Source: Acidimicrobiia bacterium (GTDB lineage Bacteria > Actinomycetota > Acidimicrobiia > IMCC26256 > BP-133). Taken from it: a DNA stretch of 11,822 bases. The translations under genes and the position numbers were made by a program. This document shows, piece after piece, positions 1 through 5,440 of the stretch (the stretch's first letter is position 1; each line of letters starts with the position of its first letter). Below the pieces are notes generated by a model. The model was given only the letters and a program-made list of their open reading frames with translations, had not been told where the DNA came from and made no database searches. The stretch lies in the NCBI GenBank assembly GCA_025934385.1, contig JAICYE010000026.1:1-11822 (forward strand), written 5' to 3'.

Positions 1-390
1 CTTCGCCTTGCCGGCCTCGATGAGCAGCACGAGGTCGCCGTGCTGGCGGAGGGCGTCGGCCACGGCCCGATCCCGCTGCGGGTTGCCGGAGCGGACGTTG
101 GCCGACACGATCCGGAAGCCCGGGACGGGGGCGGGCACGGGCCGGGCCCGCCACGGCCCGACGACCGCCACCGTCCCGGCCAGGAGGAACGAGACGACGC
201 CGGCGATCAGTTCCGGGCGGCGGCGGAGCCCGGCCACGATCCCGAGCGCCACCAGGGCCACGGCGTAGAGGACGGGGAGGCCGGTGGCGGCCAGGTCGGA
301 GACGAAGGTCAGGCCGCGGACGGCGAACCACAGCCAGGGCAGGACCACGGCGGCCGCCGCCCACCCCCACCGCCGGTCCACCCGCCGCAT
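1..390 (-). CDS. Endonuclease/exonuclease/phosphatase (EEP) family membrane protein, N-terminal part
   Basis: The first 130 codons of a minus-strand gene are seen; the C-terminal part lies beyond base 1. After a basic start (MRRVDRR) there are about three hydrophobic segments, near residues 10-25, 38-54 and 62-79, then a Pro-rich linker (PVPAPVPGF). From residue 92 the sequence reads FRIVSANVRSGN and then LVLLIEA. This fits the first strand and the metal-binding region of the EEP fold, with Asn98 and Glu125 at the usual conserved positions. Members of this family cleave phosphodiester or phosphomonoester bonds, and membrane-anchored forms with this layout are common in actinomycetes. The substrate cannot be told, and most catalytic residues (the later Asp, His and Asn) are outside the window. 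The ATG at 390 is chosen because no earlier in-frame ATG or GTG follows the permease gene. No clear ribosome binding site is visible. It lies 74 bases after the exporter permease on the same strand and may be co-transcribed with it. Confidence 0.72.
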   Translation of the reverse strand, partial: MRRVDRRWGWAAAAVVLPWLWFAVRGLTFVSDLAATGLPVLYAVALVALGIVAGLRRRPELIAGVVSFLLAGTVAVVGPWRARPVPAPVPGFRIVSANVRSGNPQRDRAVADALRQHGDLVLLIEAGKAK

Positions 391-452
391 CGGGGCAGCA
401 TCATCGCGAAGCGGCGGACCGCGCCCATCGCGGCCCGCCGCTTTCGAACGCC

Positions 453-469
453 CTTGAGGAACCCTCAGG
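453..469. terminator. Small hairpin at the end of the permease gene
   Basis: TGAGG (455-459), loop AAC, CCTCA (463-467) forms a perfect short stem. It can be extended by a G-T and a C-G pair to 453-469, and it includes the permease stop codon. No T-run follows on the minus strand. It could slow ribosomes or polymerase between the permease and the EEP gene, but a 5-7 bp stem can arise by chance in DNA this GC-rich. Confidence 0.2.
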
Positions 470-1283
470 TGGCCTGGCGGTACTTGCGGATGGCCAGCGG
501 CACGAAGGCCCCCAGCAGCACCACCGTCCAGGCCAGGGCCCGGGGCACGGAGCCGGGGGTGCCGATCATCAGATGGCGGGTGGCGTCGACGACCACGGTC
601 ACCGGCTGGTTGCGGGCGTAGGCCTGGAGCCAGCCCGGCATCGTGCTGACGGGCACGAAGGCCGACGAGGCGAACGTCAGCGGGAACAGCAGCGGGAAGG
701 CCATGGCCTGGGCCGTCTCGGCGTTGCGGGCGTTGATGCCGATCACGGCGAAGCCCCACGACAGGGCGTAGCTGAAGAGGAGCACCAGCAGGACGCCGGC
801 GAGGAAGGAGAAGAAGCCCTGGCCCGTCCGGAACCCGACGAGGACGCCGACCACGGTCATCAGCAGGACGACGAAGACGTTGCGGCACAGGTCGGCCAGC
901 GTCCGCCCGGCCAGCACGGCCGAGCGGGCCATCGGCAGCGACCGGAACCGCTCGATCAGACCCTTGTGGAGGTCCTCGGCCAGGCCGACGCCGGTCGACA
1001 CGGCTCCGAAGCAGACCGTCTGGACGAAGATGCCGGGCATGAGGAAGGCCACGTAGCCGCCGGCGACGCCGGGGACGCTGATCGCCCCGCCGAAGACGTA
1101 GCGGAACAGCAGCACGAACATGATCGGCTGGATGGTGGAGAAGACAACCAGCTGCGGGACCCGGAGGTAGGCCAGCAGGTTCCGCCAGGTGAGGGTGGCG
1201 GCGTCGGAGGCGGCCCAGGCGAGCCGCTGGCGCCGGCCGGTCGTGACGGTGCCATTCGGGAGGGGGGTGGTGGCGGCGGTCAT
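465..1283 (-). CDS. DrrB-like ABC-2 type transporter permease
   Basis: This 272-residue membrane protein is the usual length for an ABC-2 (DrrB/NodJ-like) exporter permease. An N-terminal cytoplasmic region (residues 1-44, with TWRNLLAYLR) precedes about six hydrophobic segments, near 45-64, 78-100, 134-152, 157-183, 195-211 and 249-266. The loop after the second segment, DLHKGLIERFRSLPMAR (104-120), is the conserved cytoplasmic coupling region of this family. The segment ARNQPVTVVVDATRHL before the last helix is also typical. The protein would form the membrane channel of an exporter powered by the ATPase encoded just upstream. The start at 1283 overlaps the ATPase stop as ATGA, which indicates translational coupling and decides this start over longer upstream extensions. 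Members of this family export drugs, lipids or polyketides; nothing here identifies the substrate. Confidence 0.9.
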   Translation of the reverse strand: MTAATTPLPNGTVTTGRRQRLAWAASDAATLTWRNLLAYLRVPQLVVFSTIQPIMFVLLFRYVFGGAISVPGVAGGYVAFLMPGIFVQTVCFGAVSTGVGLAEDLHKGLIERFRSLPMARSAVLAGRTLADLCRNVFVVLLMTVVGVLVGFRTGQGFFSFLAGVLLVLLFSYALSWGFAVIGINARNAETAQAMAFPLLFPLTFASSAFVPVSTMPGWLQAYARNQPVTVVVDATRHLMIGTPGSVPRALAWTVVLLGAFVPLAIRKYRQAT

Positions 1284-2263
1284 ACGGCACCTCGCACAGG
1301 AGAGGATGTCGGTGAGCCGGCGGGCTGGTCGGCGGGGGGCTGGCCGGTCAGGGCGAGGAAGACGTCGTCGAGGCTCGGTTCCCGCAGGGTCACGCCGGAG
1401 GGGGCGATGCCCTCGGCGTCGAGCGCCCGGAGCACCTCGAGCAGCGAACTGGAGTCGGCCACGGTCAGGTGGACGGTGGTGCCCTCCAGCACCGGCGGCT
1501 GCACCCCGAGGCGGGAGAGCGCATCGAGGGCCATGAGAGCCGAGCCCTCGCCGGGCATGCCGATCTCGATGACGGTGGCGCCGAGGCTGGCCTTGAGCCC
1601 GGCCGGCGTGCCCCCGGCGATGATCCGGCCGTGGTCGACGACGGCGATCTGGTCGGCCAGCCGGTCGGCCTCCTCCAGGTACTGGGTCGTGAGCAGCACG
1701 GTCGTGCCCTCGGCCACGAGGTCCTCGATCACGCCCCACAGCTCGCTCCGGCTGCGAGGGTCGAGCCCGGTGGTCGGCTCGTCGAGGAAGAGGACCGGCG
1801 GCCGGTGCATGAGCGAGGCGGCCAGGTCGAGGCGTCGGCGCATGCCGCCCGAGTAGGTGCGGACGGGCCGGTTGGCGGCGTGGGTCAGCTCGAAGCGCTC
1901 CAGCAGCTCGCCCGACCGCTCCCTGATCAGCGACTTCGGCAGGTGGGTGAGCCGCCCGACCAGGACGAGGTTCTCGACGCCGGTGAGGTTCTCGTCGACG
2001 GCGGCGTACTGCCCGGCCAGGCCGATCGAGTTGCGGACGGCCTCGGGGTCGGCGGCGACGTCGTGGCCGTAGACCCGGGCCTCGCCCTCGTCGGGCTTGA
2101 GGATCGTGGTGAGAATCCGGACCGTGGTCGTCTTGCCGGCGCCGTTGGGGCCGAGAAGGCCGAGGACGGTGCCGGGCGGCACGGAGAGGTCGATGCCGGC
2201 GAGGGCGGGGACGTCACCGAACCGCTTGACGAGGCCGGAGGCGACGATGGCGGCGTTATCCAT
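1280..2263 (-). CDS. DrrA-like ABC transporter ATP-binding protein
   Basis: This is a 327-residue ABC ATPase with every nucleotide-binding motif in order: Walker A GPNGAGKTT (38-46), Q-loop Gln85, signature YSGGMRRR (137-144), Walker B LFLDEP (158-163) and D-loop GLDP (166-169). The switch position reads TTQYLEEAD, with Gln194 where most ABC proteins have His; this is normal in the DrrA daunorubicin-resistance subfamily. The region after about 215 matches the extra C-terminal domain of DrrA-type ATPases, including SLDDVFLALTG. It would hydrolyse ATP to drive the permease encoded by the overlapping downstream gene. The 2263 ATG lacks a Shine-Dalgarno sequence, but a -10-like hexamer lies six bases before it, so the mRNA may be leaderless. 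An inverted repeat covers that promoter. No regulator gene is present in the window. The substrate is unknown. Confidence 0.93.
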   Translation of the reverse strand: MDNAAIVASGLVKRFGDVPALAGIDLSVPPGTVLGLLGPNGAGKTTTVRILTTILKPDEGEARVYGHDVAADPEAVRNSIGLAGQYAAVDENLTGVENLVLVGRLTHLPKSLIRERSGELLERFELTHAANRPVRTYSGGMRRRLDLAASLMHRPPVLFLDEPTTGLDPRSRSELWGVIEDLVAEGTTVLLTTQYLEEADRLADQIAVVDHGRIIAGGTPAGLKASLGATVIEIGMPGEGSALMALDALSRLGVQPPVLEGTTVHLTVADSSSLLEVLRALDAEGIAPSGVTLREPSLDDVFLALTGQPPADQPAGSPTSSPVRGAV

Positions 2264-2264
2264 A

Positions 2265-2292
2265 CGTCCAGTATCGGCCAGATACTTGGACG
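2265..2292. promoter_or_regulatory. Inverted repeat, probable operator of the ABC exporter
   Basis: CGTCCAGTATC (2265-2275), spacer GGCCA, and GATACTTGGACG (2281-2292) form an inverted repeat. The inner arms GTATC/GATAC and the outer CGTCC/GGACG pair perfectly, with one extra base between them on the right. It begins one base from the ATPase start codon and covers the suspected -10 hexamer. Size and symmetry suit a dimeric TetR- or MarR-type repressor, which often controls drug exporters. That identity is inference, because no regulator gene is in view. Confidence 0.5.
2270..2275 (-). promoter_or_regulatory. Probable -10 element of the ABC exporter operon (leaderless)
   Basis: Read on the minus strand the hexamer is GATACT, five of six matches to TATACT. 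It is followed by six bases (GGACGT) and then the ATPase ATG, so transcription would begin at or next to the A of the start codon. No ribosome binding site is present, which agrees with a leaderless mRNA. No convincing -35 was found; TTAGCT lies about 17 bases upstream. Confidence 0.4.
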
Positions 2293-2350
2293 AGCTAAAT
2301 GAATTTCGTTGTCCTCTTCGCGGGGTTTTCGGACGTTTTGTCGAGATTTG

Positions 2351-2647
2351 CTACAGGACGACGACCGAATCTTTGGTGCCGAAGCCGTTGTCGACGTACC
2401 CGTCGGCGTCGGGGTCGTCGACCCAGCGGTCACCGTCGACCAGGTAGCGGAAACGGTAGGACTGGCCCTTGGGGAGCGTCAGCGTGGTGCTGAACCGTCC
2501 GTCCTTCCGCTTGGTCATCGGCGTGGCGTCATCCGCCCAGGAGTTGAACTCCCCGCACAGGCAGACCCGCTCGCCGGCATACTCCGCCGGGAGCTCGAAG
2601 GTCACCTTGGTGGTGTCGCCCTTCTTGGCCGGTGTCTTGGTGATCAT
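2351..2647 (-). CDS. Stand-alone CBM48 / isoamylase early set domain protein
   Basis: This 98-residue protein is almost wholly a single carbohydrate-binding module 48-like (glycogen-binding, E-set) fold. The visible hallmarks are VTFELP (15-20), VCLCGEFNSW (28-37), the dG-rF-tTLtLpkG stretch (49-61), YRFRYLVDG (64-72), W75 followed by DDPDADGY, and a closing NGFGTKDSVV. In this family the aromatic residues near W37 and W75 often contact alpha-glucans. There is no catalytic domain and no signal peptide, so it is probably a cytoplasmic glycogen- or glucan-binding protein, or a small protein-interaction module. The start at 2647 is well supported by GGAGGAG eight or nine bases upstream (within 2653-2661). 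A long open frame continues upstream of this start, but only as the antisense shadow of the neighbouring gene. It is transcribed away from the secreted repeat protein. Confidence 0.85.
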   Translation of the reverse strand: MITKTPAKKGDTTKVTFELPAEYAGERVCLCGEFNSWADDATPMTKRKDGRFSTTLTLPKGQSYRFRYLVDGDRWVDDPDADGYVDNGFGTKDSVVVL

Positions 2648-2652
2648 TGCGA

Positions 2653-2661
2653 CTCTCCTCC
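2653..2661 (-). promoter_or_regulatory. Strong ribosome binding site of the CBM48 gene
   Basis: The minus strand reads GGAGGAGAG shortly before the ATG at 2647, a near-perfect Shine-Dalgarno sequence. It fixes the start of the small CBM48 gene inside a much longer open frame. It also contrasts with the neighbouring genes, most of which have weak sites or none. Confidence 0.7.
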
Positions 2662-2693
2662 AGCAGCGCGGTCGAGGGGCCCGCCGACCGCGA

Positions 2694-2699
2694 ACTCTA
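2694..2699 (-). promoter_or_regulatory. Candidate -10 element of the CBM48 gene
   Basis: The minus strand reads TAGAGT, which fits the actinobacterial TANNNT -10 pattern. It would give a 5' leader of about 40 bases carrying the ribosome binding site. No clear -35 is seen. The site lies in the 102-base divergent gap shared with the secreted repeat protein. Confidence 0.3.
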
Positions 2700-2749
2700 G
2701 CGGCCGGGGTGCCGCGAGTCCCGGCCCGAACCGGGTGAGAATGTGCGCC

Positions 2750-5257
2750 ATGGCCGCAGCCCACGCTTCCCGCCGCCCCCCAGCTCAATTCCGGTTCAGC
2801 GTCCTCGCCCTGATGCTGCTGGCCGGCCTCCTCCCCGGGGGTTCGGCCGCCCGCGCCGCCTCCGGCCCGACCCTGCAGGTGAGCCCCGAGGTCTCCGACG
2901 GCGGGGCCGCCAACTCGGCGACCCTCAGCGCCATCCTCTCGGGAACCCAGAACGGCGATACCTACGTCGACTTCGAGGTGATGAACGGGCCGGCCGACAA
3001 GGACGGCGACACCCCCGACACGCCCGACACCAGCTGCAAGGTCCCGTCGGGCCAGGTCAAGTGCCAGGTCGCCGTCGCCGCCACCGAGGCCGGGACGAGC
3101 CTCGTCCGGGCCTGGATCCGGGGGACGGATCCCGACATGACCGAGGCCCGGCTGGCCAACGACAAGGCCACGCCGCTGCTCGACGCCCTCGACCCTGCCG
3201 CCGACTGCCGCCCGTCCGACCCGGGGACGTGCCACGACGGGTCGACGCCCAACGCCGGCGGGGCGCCCGAACCCGACGGCACCGACGTCGTCCAGATCGC
3301 CTTCCTCAACTTCACCGACGGCCGCCTGAAGTGCGTCGACCCCGCCGGCTCCAAGGTCACCTACCTGCCGGCGGCGACGAGCACCGCCGCCGCCGAGACC
3401 TACACCTGCACGCTGACGACCAGCGCCGGGGCGCCGATCGCCGGGGCGTTCATCGACGGCAAGGTCCTGCCGAAGATGAAGTCGGCCGGCGACGCCGGCA
3501 ACGCCGACTTCAACGACCTCTGCCAGACCGACGCCAACGGCCGGTGCGGCACCGGCAACAAGATCGGCCTGCCGACCGGCGGCGAGGTGATCTGCTTCTG
3601 GGCGGAACCGGCCAAGCAGGGCAGCGCCGGCCAGGGGCAGGACAACGCCTACAAGCCCGGCGGCTCGCACATCGACGGCGGGAACTGCGGCCAGGACAGC
3701 GTGACCCAGCCCACCGCCACCGACGTGACCGACGTCGTCTACCTCGACGCCGACAACCCCCGGCCCGAGGGACTCGACGTCCAGCCGGAGACGCAGCTCC
3801 TCGGTTCGCCGGCCCGCTTCAACCTCCAGGGGACCGTCTACGACCAGTTCGGCCAGCCCTACACCAAGGGCGGCGTCAAGCTGCAGGCCAAGCTGTTCGA
3901 GGGTTCCGTCCTGGCCGCCGGGGCCGACAACAACCTGAGCCGGGTCGACACCGCCCTGGCCTGCACGACCGCCGCCGGCAGCGCCGCCTGCTCGATCCCG
4001 ACGGCCCAGCAGACCGAGCTCGGCACCAACCTGGCCTGCGTCTGGCTCGACGGCAAGAAGCCGGTGGCCATGGTCGGCGAAGGCGACCAGGAGAGCGCCA
4101 CCTGCACGGCTCCGGCGGCGCCCTGGCAGGACAAGGGCGAGGAGGAGCCCCACCTCGACGCCACCCACGACGACGGGCCGCCGTCGCCGGTTACCGACGG
4201 GCTCGACGTCGTACGCTTCGGCGTGCAGTCCCGGCCGGTGATCGCCGCCGTGACGCCCACCGAGCGCCGGCAGGACACCTCCGGCGACGTCCTCAGCATC
4301 AGCGGGATGAACTTCCTGCCGAGCGTCCAGATCTCGATCTCCGGCGCCGGCGTGACCCTCGGGCCCACCGCCGTCGTGTCCGACAAGCGGCTCGAGGCCA
4401 GCCTGGCGGTGGCCGTCGACGCGCCGCCCGGCCCCCGGGACGTGATCGTGACCAACCGCAGCGACGGCGGCACCGCCACCTGCGCCGGGTGCTTCCGGGT
4501 GGTCGGCCAGGGCTACTGGATGGTGGCGGCCGACGGCGGCGTCTTCGCCTTCGGCGACGCCAAGTTCCTCGGGGCCCCGGCGCCCGGATCGCTCAACCGG
4601 CCGGTGGTGGCCATCCGGCCGACGCCGACGGGCCTCGGCTACTGGCTGGTGGGCTCGGACGGCGGCATCTTCGCCTACGGCGACGCGCCGTTCCTCGGCT
4701 CGGCCGGCTCGCTGCCGCTGACCAAGCCGATCGTGTCGATGGCGATCACGCCCTCGGGGAAGGGCTACTGGCTGGCGGCCTCCGACGGCGGCGTCTTCGC
4801 CTACGGCGATGCCCGCTTCTACGGCTCGACCAGCCGGCTGACGCTGTCGAAGCCGGTCGTGAGCATCGTGGCCACCCCGACCGGCCGGGGCTACTGGCTG
4901 ATGGCCTCCGACGGCGGGATCTTCGGCTTCGGCGACGCCCGCTTCTACGGCGGGACGGGCGACCTCGTCCTCGACCATCCCATCGTCGACATGGCCCCCA
5001 GCAAGACCGGCAAGGGCTACTGGCTGGTGGGCTCCGACGGCGGGATCTTCGCTTACGGCGACGCCGTGTTCTACGGGGCGGCCGGCGGCGCCGAGCAGAA
5101 GAAGCCGATCGTGGCGATCACACCGACACCGTTCGGGAAGGGCTACTGGCTGGTGGGCTCCGACGGCGGGGTCTTCGCCTTCGGCGATGCCCAGTTCCTC
5201 GGCTCGACCGGCGGCATCCACCTGAGCCAGCCGATCGTGGGGCTCGCCCGCCGGTAG
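2750..5257 (+). CDS. Secreted protein: three Ig-like modules, IPT/TIG domain, six-repeat propeller
   Basis: This is an exported protein of 835 residues. Residues 1 to about 38 form a signal peptide: a basic start, the hydrophobic core FSVLALMLLAGLLPGG, then ARAAS. Three Cys-containing beta-rich modules follow, near 42-121, 203-285 and 342-430. Each ends in a strand with AW, CFW or CVW. A Gly/Pro/Asp-rich linker after each ends in DVV (about 179, 328 and 486). An IPT/TIG-like Ig domain covers about 495-585 (ISGMNFLPSVQISISG). Residues about 587-835 are six 42-residue repeats of the type GYWLV.SDGGIFAYGDA.FYG. No catalytic motif or cell-wall anchor was seen, so a surface or extracellular adhesion or binding role is likely but unproven. 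The ATG at 2750 is preferred because it stands 11 bases after GGTGA; the in-frame ATG at 2741 would be only two bases away. The gene is divergent from the CBM48 gene and convergent with glnE. Confidence 0.85.
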   Translation: MAAAHASRRPPAQFRFSVLALMLLAGLLPGGSAARAASGPTLQVSPEVSDGGAANSATLSAILSGTQNGDTYVDFEVMNGPADKDGDTPDTPDTSCKVPSGQVKCQVAVAATEAGTSLVRAWIRGTDPDMTEARLANDKATPLLDALDPAADCRPSDPGTCHDGSTPNAGGAPEPDGTDVVQIAFLNFTDGRLKCVDPAGSKVTYLPAATSTAAAETYTCTLTTSAGAPIAGAFIDGKVLPKMKSAGDAGNADFNDLCQTDANGRCGTGNKIGLPTGGEVICFWAEPAKQGSAGQGQDNAYKPGGSHIDGGNCGQDSVTQPTATDVTDVVYLDADNPRPEGLDVQPETQLLGSPARFNLQGTVYDQFGQPYTKGGVKLQAKLFEGSVLAAGADNNLSRVDTALACTTAAGSAACSIPTAQQTELGTNLACVWLDGKKPVAMVGEGDQESATCTAPAAPWQDKGEEEPHLDATHDDGPPSPVTDGLDVVRFGVQSRPVIAAVTPTERRQDTSGDVLSISGMNFLPSVQISISGAGVTLGPTAVVSDKRLEASLAVAVDAPPGPRDVIVTNRSDGGTATCAGCFRVVGQGYWMVAADGGVFAFGDAKFLGAPAPGSLNRPVVAIRPTPTGLGYWLVGSDGGIFAYGDAPFLGSAGSLPLTKPIVSMAITPSGKGYWLAASDGGVFAYGDARFYGSTSRLTLSKPVVSIVATPTGRGYWLMASDGGIFGFGDARFYGGTGDLVLDHPIVDMAPSKTGKGYWLVGSDGGIFAYGDAVFYGAAGGAEQKKPIVAITPTPFGKGYWLVGSDGGVFAFGDAQFLGSTGGIHLSQPIVGLARR
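4511..5254 (+). repeat. Six in-frame 126-bp repeats encoding GYWLV-DGGIF-GDA-F-G units
   Basis: The GGCTAC encoding the Gly-Tyr of each unit begins at 4511, 4637, 4763, 4889, 5015 and 5141, exactly 126 bases apart every time. The sixth unit is 38 residues rather than 42 and ends at the stop codon. Conserved positions are GYW, DGG(V/I)F, (F/Y)GDA, F(L/Y)G and a P(I/V)V before the next unit. The length and beta-rich pattern suggest the blades of a six-bladed propeller. The outer loops vary while the DGG/GDA cores do not. Confidence 0.9.
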
Positions 5258-5264
5258 GCGGCAA

Positions 5265-5282
5265 GCCCCGCTCGAGCGGGGC
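5265..5282. terminator. Perfect 18-base GC palindrome after the repeat protein gene
   Basis: GCCCCGCTCGAGCGGGGC is a perfect palindrome starting seven bases after the stop codon. It can fold into a very stable hairpin. No T-run follows on either strand, so it is not a classical intrinsic terminator; U-less hairpins have been proposed as terminators in actinomycetes. It is followed by GGGG runs at 5278-5281, 5283-5286 and 5288-5291 and GG at 5293. Confidence 0.5.
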
Positions 5283-5298
5283 GGGGCGGGGCGGACAT

Positions 5299-5343
5299 TC
5301 TTGGCAGGAAATATTGCGGATTCCGCGACAAATCCTGCCAAGA
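5299..5343. terminator. 45-base imperfect inverted repeat between convergent genes
   Basis: TCTTGGCAGGA (5299-5309) and TCCTGCCAAGA (5333-5343) are perfect reverse complements. The 23 bases between them are partly symmetric too, with an inner GCGG-ATT-CCGC (5316-5326). The core is AT-richer than anything nearby. It lies in the 183-base gap where the repeat-protein gene and glnE converge, so a bidirectional terminator is the simplest reading. No T-run follows on either side. It could instead be a protein-binding site or one copy of a small dispersed repeat. The rest of the gap (5344-5440) shows nothing recognisable. Confidence 0.45.
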
Positions 5344-5440
5344 TCGCTGGGCTGCCAGTCAACTCCTGAGCAGCTGCGTCACGTCGACGGTCGGGGGGTC
5401 GAACCGGCCCACTGGCCGCAGGATCCATGGCGGACGGCGG

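Noticed and set aside
1280..1739. Longer permease start, extending the frame upstream to 1739
   Set aside because: The extension is an out-of-frame reading of the ATPase gene, while the ATG at 1283 gives the normal family length and an ATGA coupling.
573..2302. Overlapping plus-strand open frames opposite the ABC exporter genes
   Set aside because: The minus-strand genes carry complete family motifs and an ATGA junction. The plus-strand products are compositionally biased and show no family signature.
4511..5254. Regular repeats as a CRISPR array or a tandem DNA satellite
   Set aside because: The 126-base period keeps the reading frame, encodes a conserved 42-residue protein unit and shows codon-level divergence. 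It is a protein repeat.
2648..5428. Minus-strand open frame of nearly 1000 codons running through the CBM48 start and antisense to the secreted repeat protein
   Set aside because: Only the last 98 codons (2351-2647) look like a real protein and have their own strong ribosome binding site. The rest is low-complexity Gly/Val/Arg/Ala/Asp sequence mirroring the repeat gene, a usual artefact of GC-rich DNA.
5385..5440. GGTTCGACC-like T-loop on the minus strand, suggesting a tRNA
   Set aside because: The flanking stem does not pair, and no matching acceptor, anticodon or D arm could be found.
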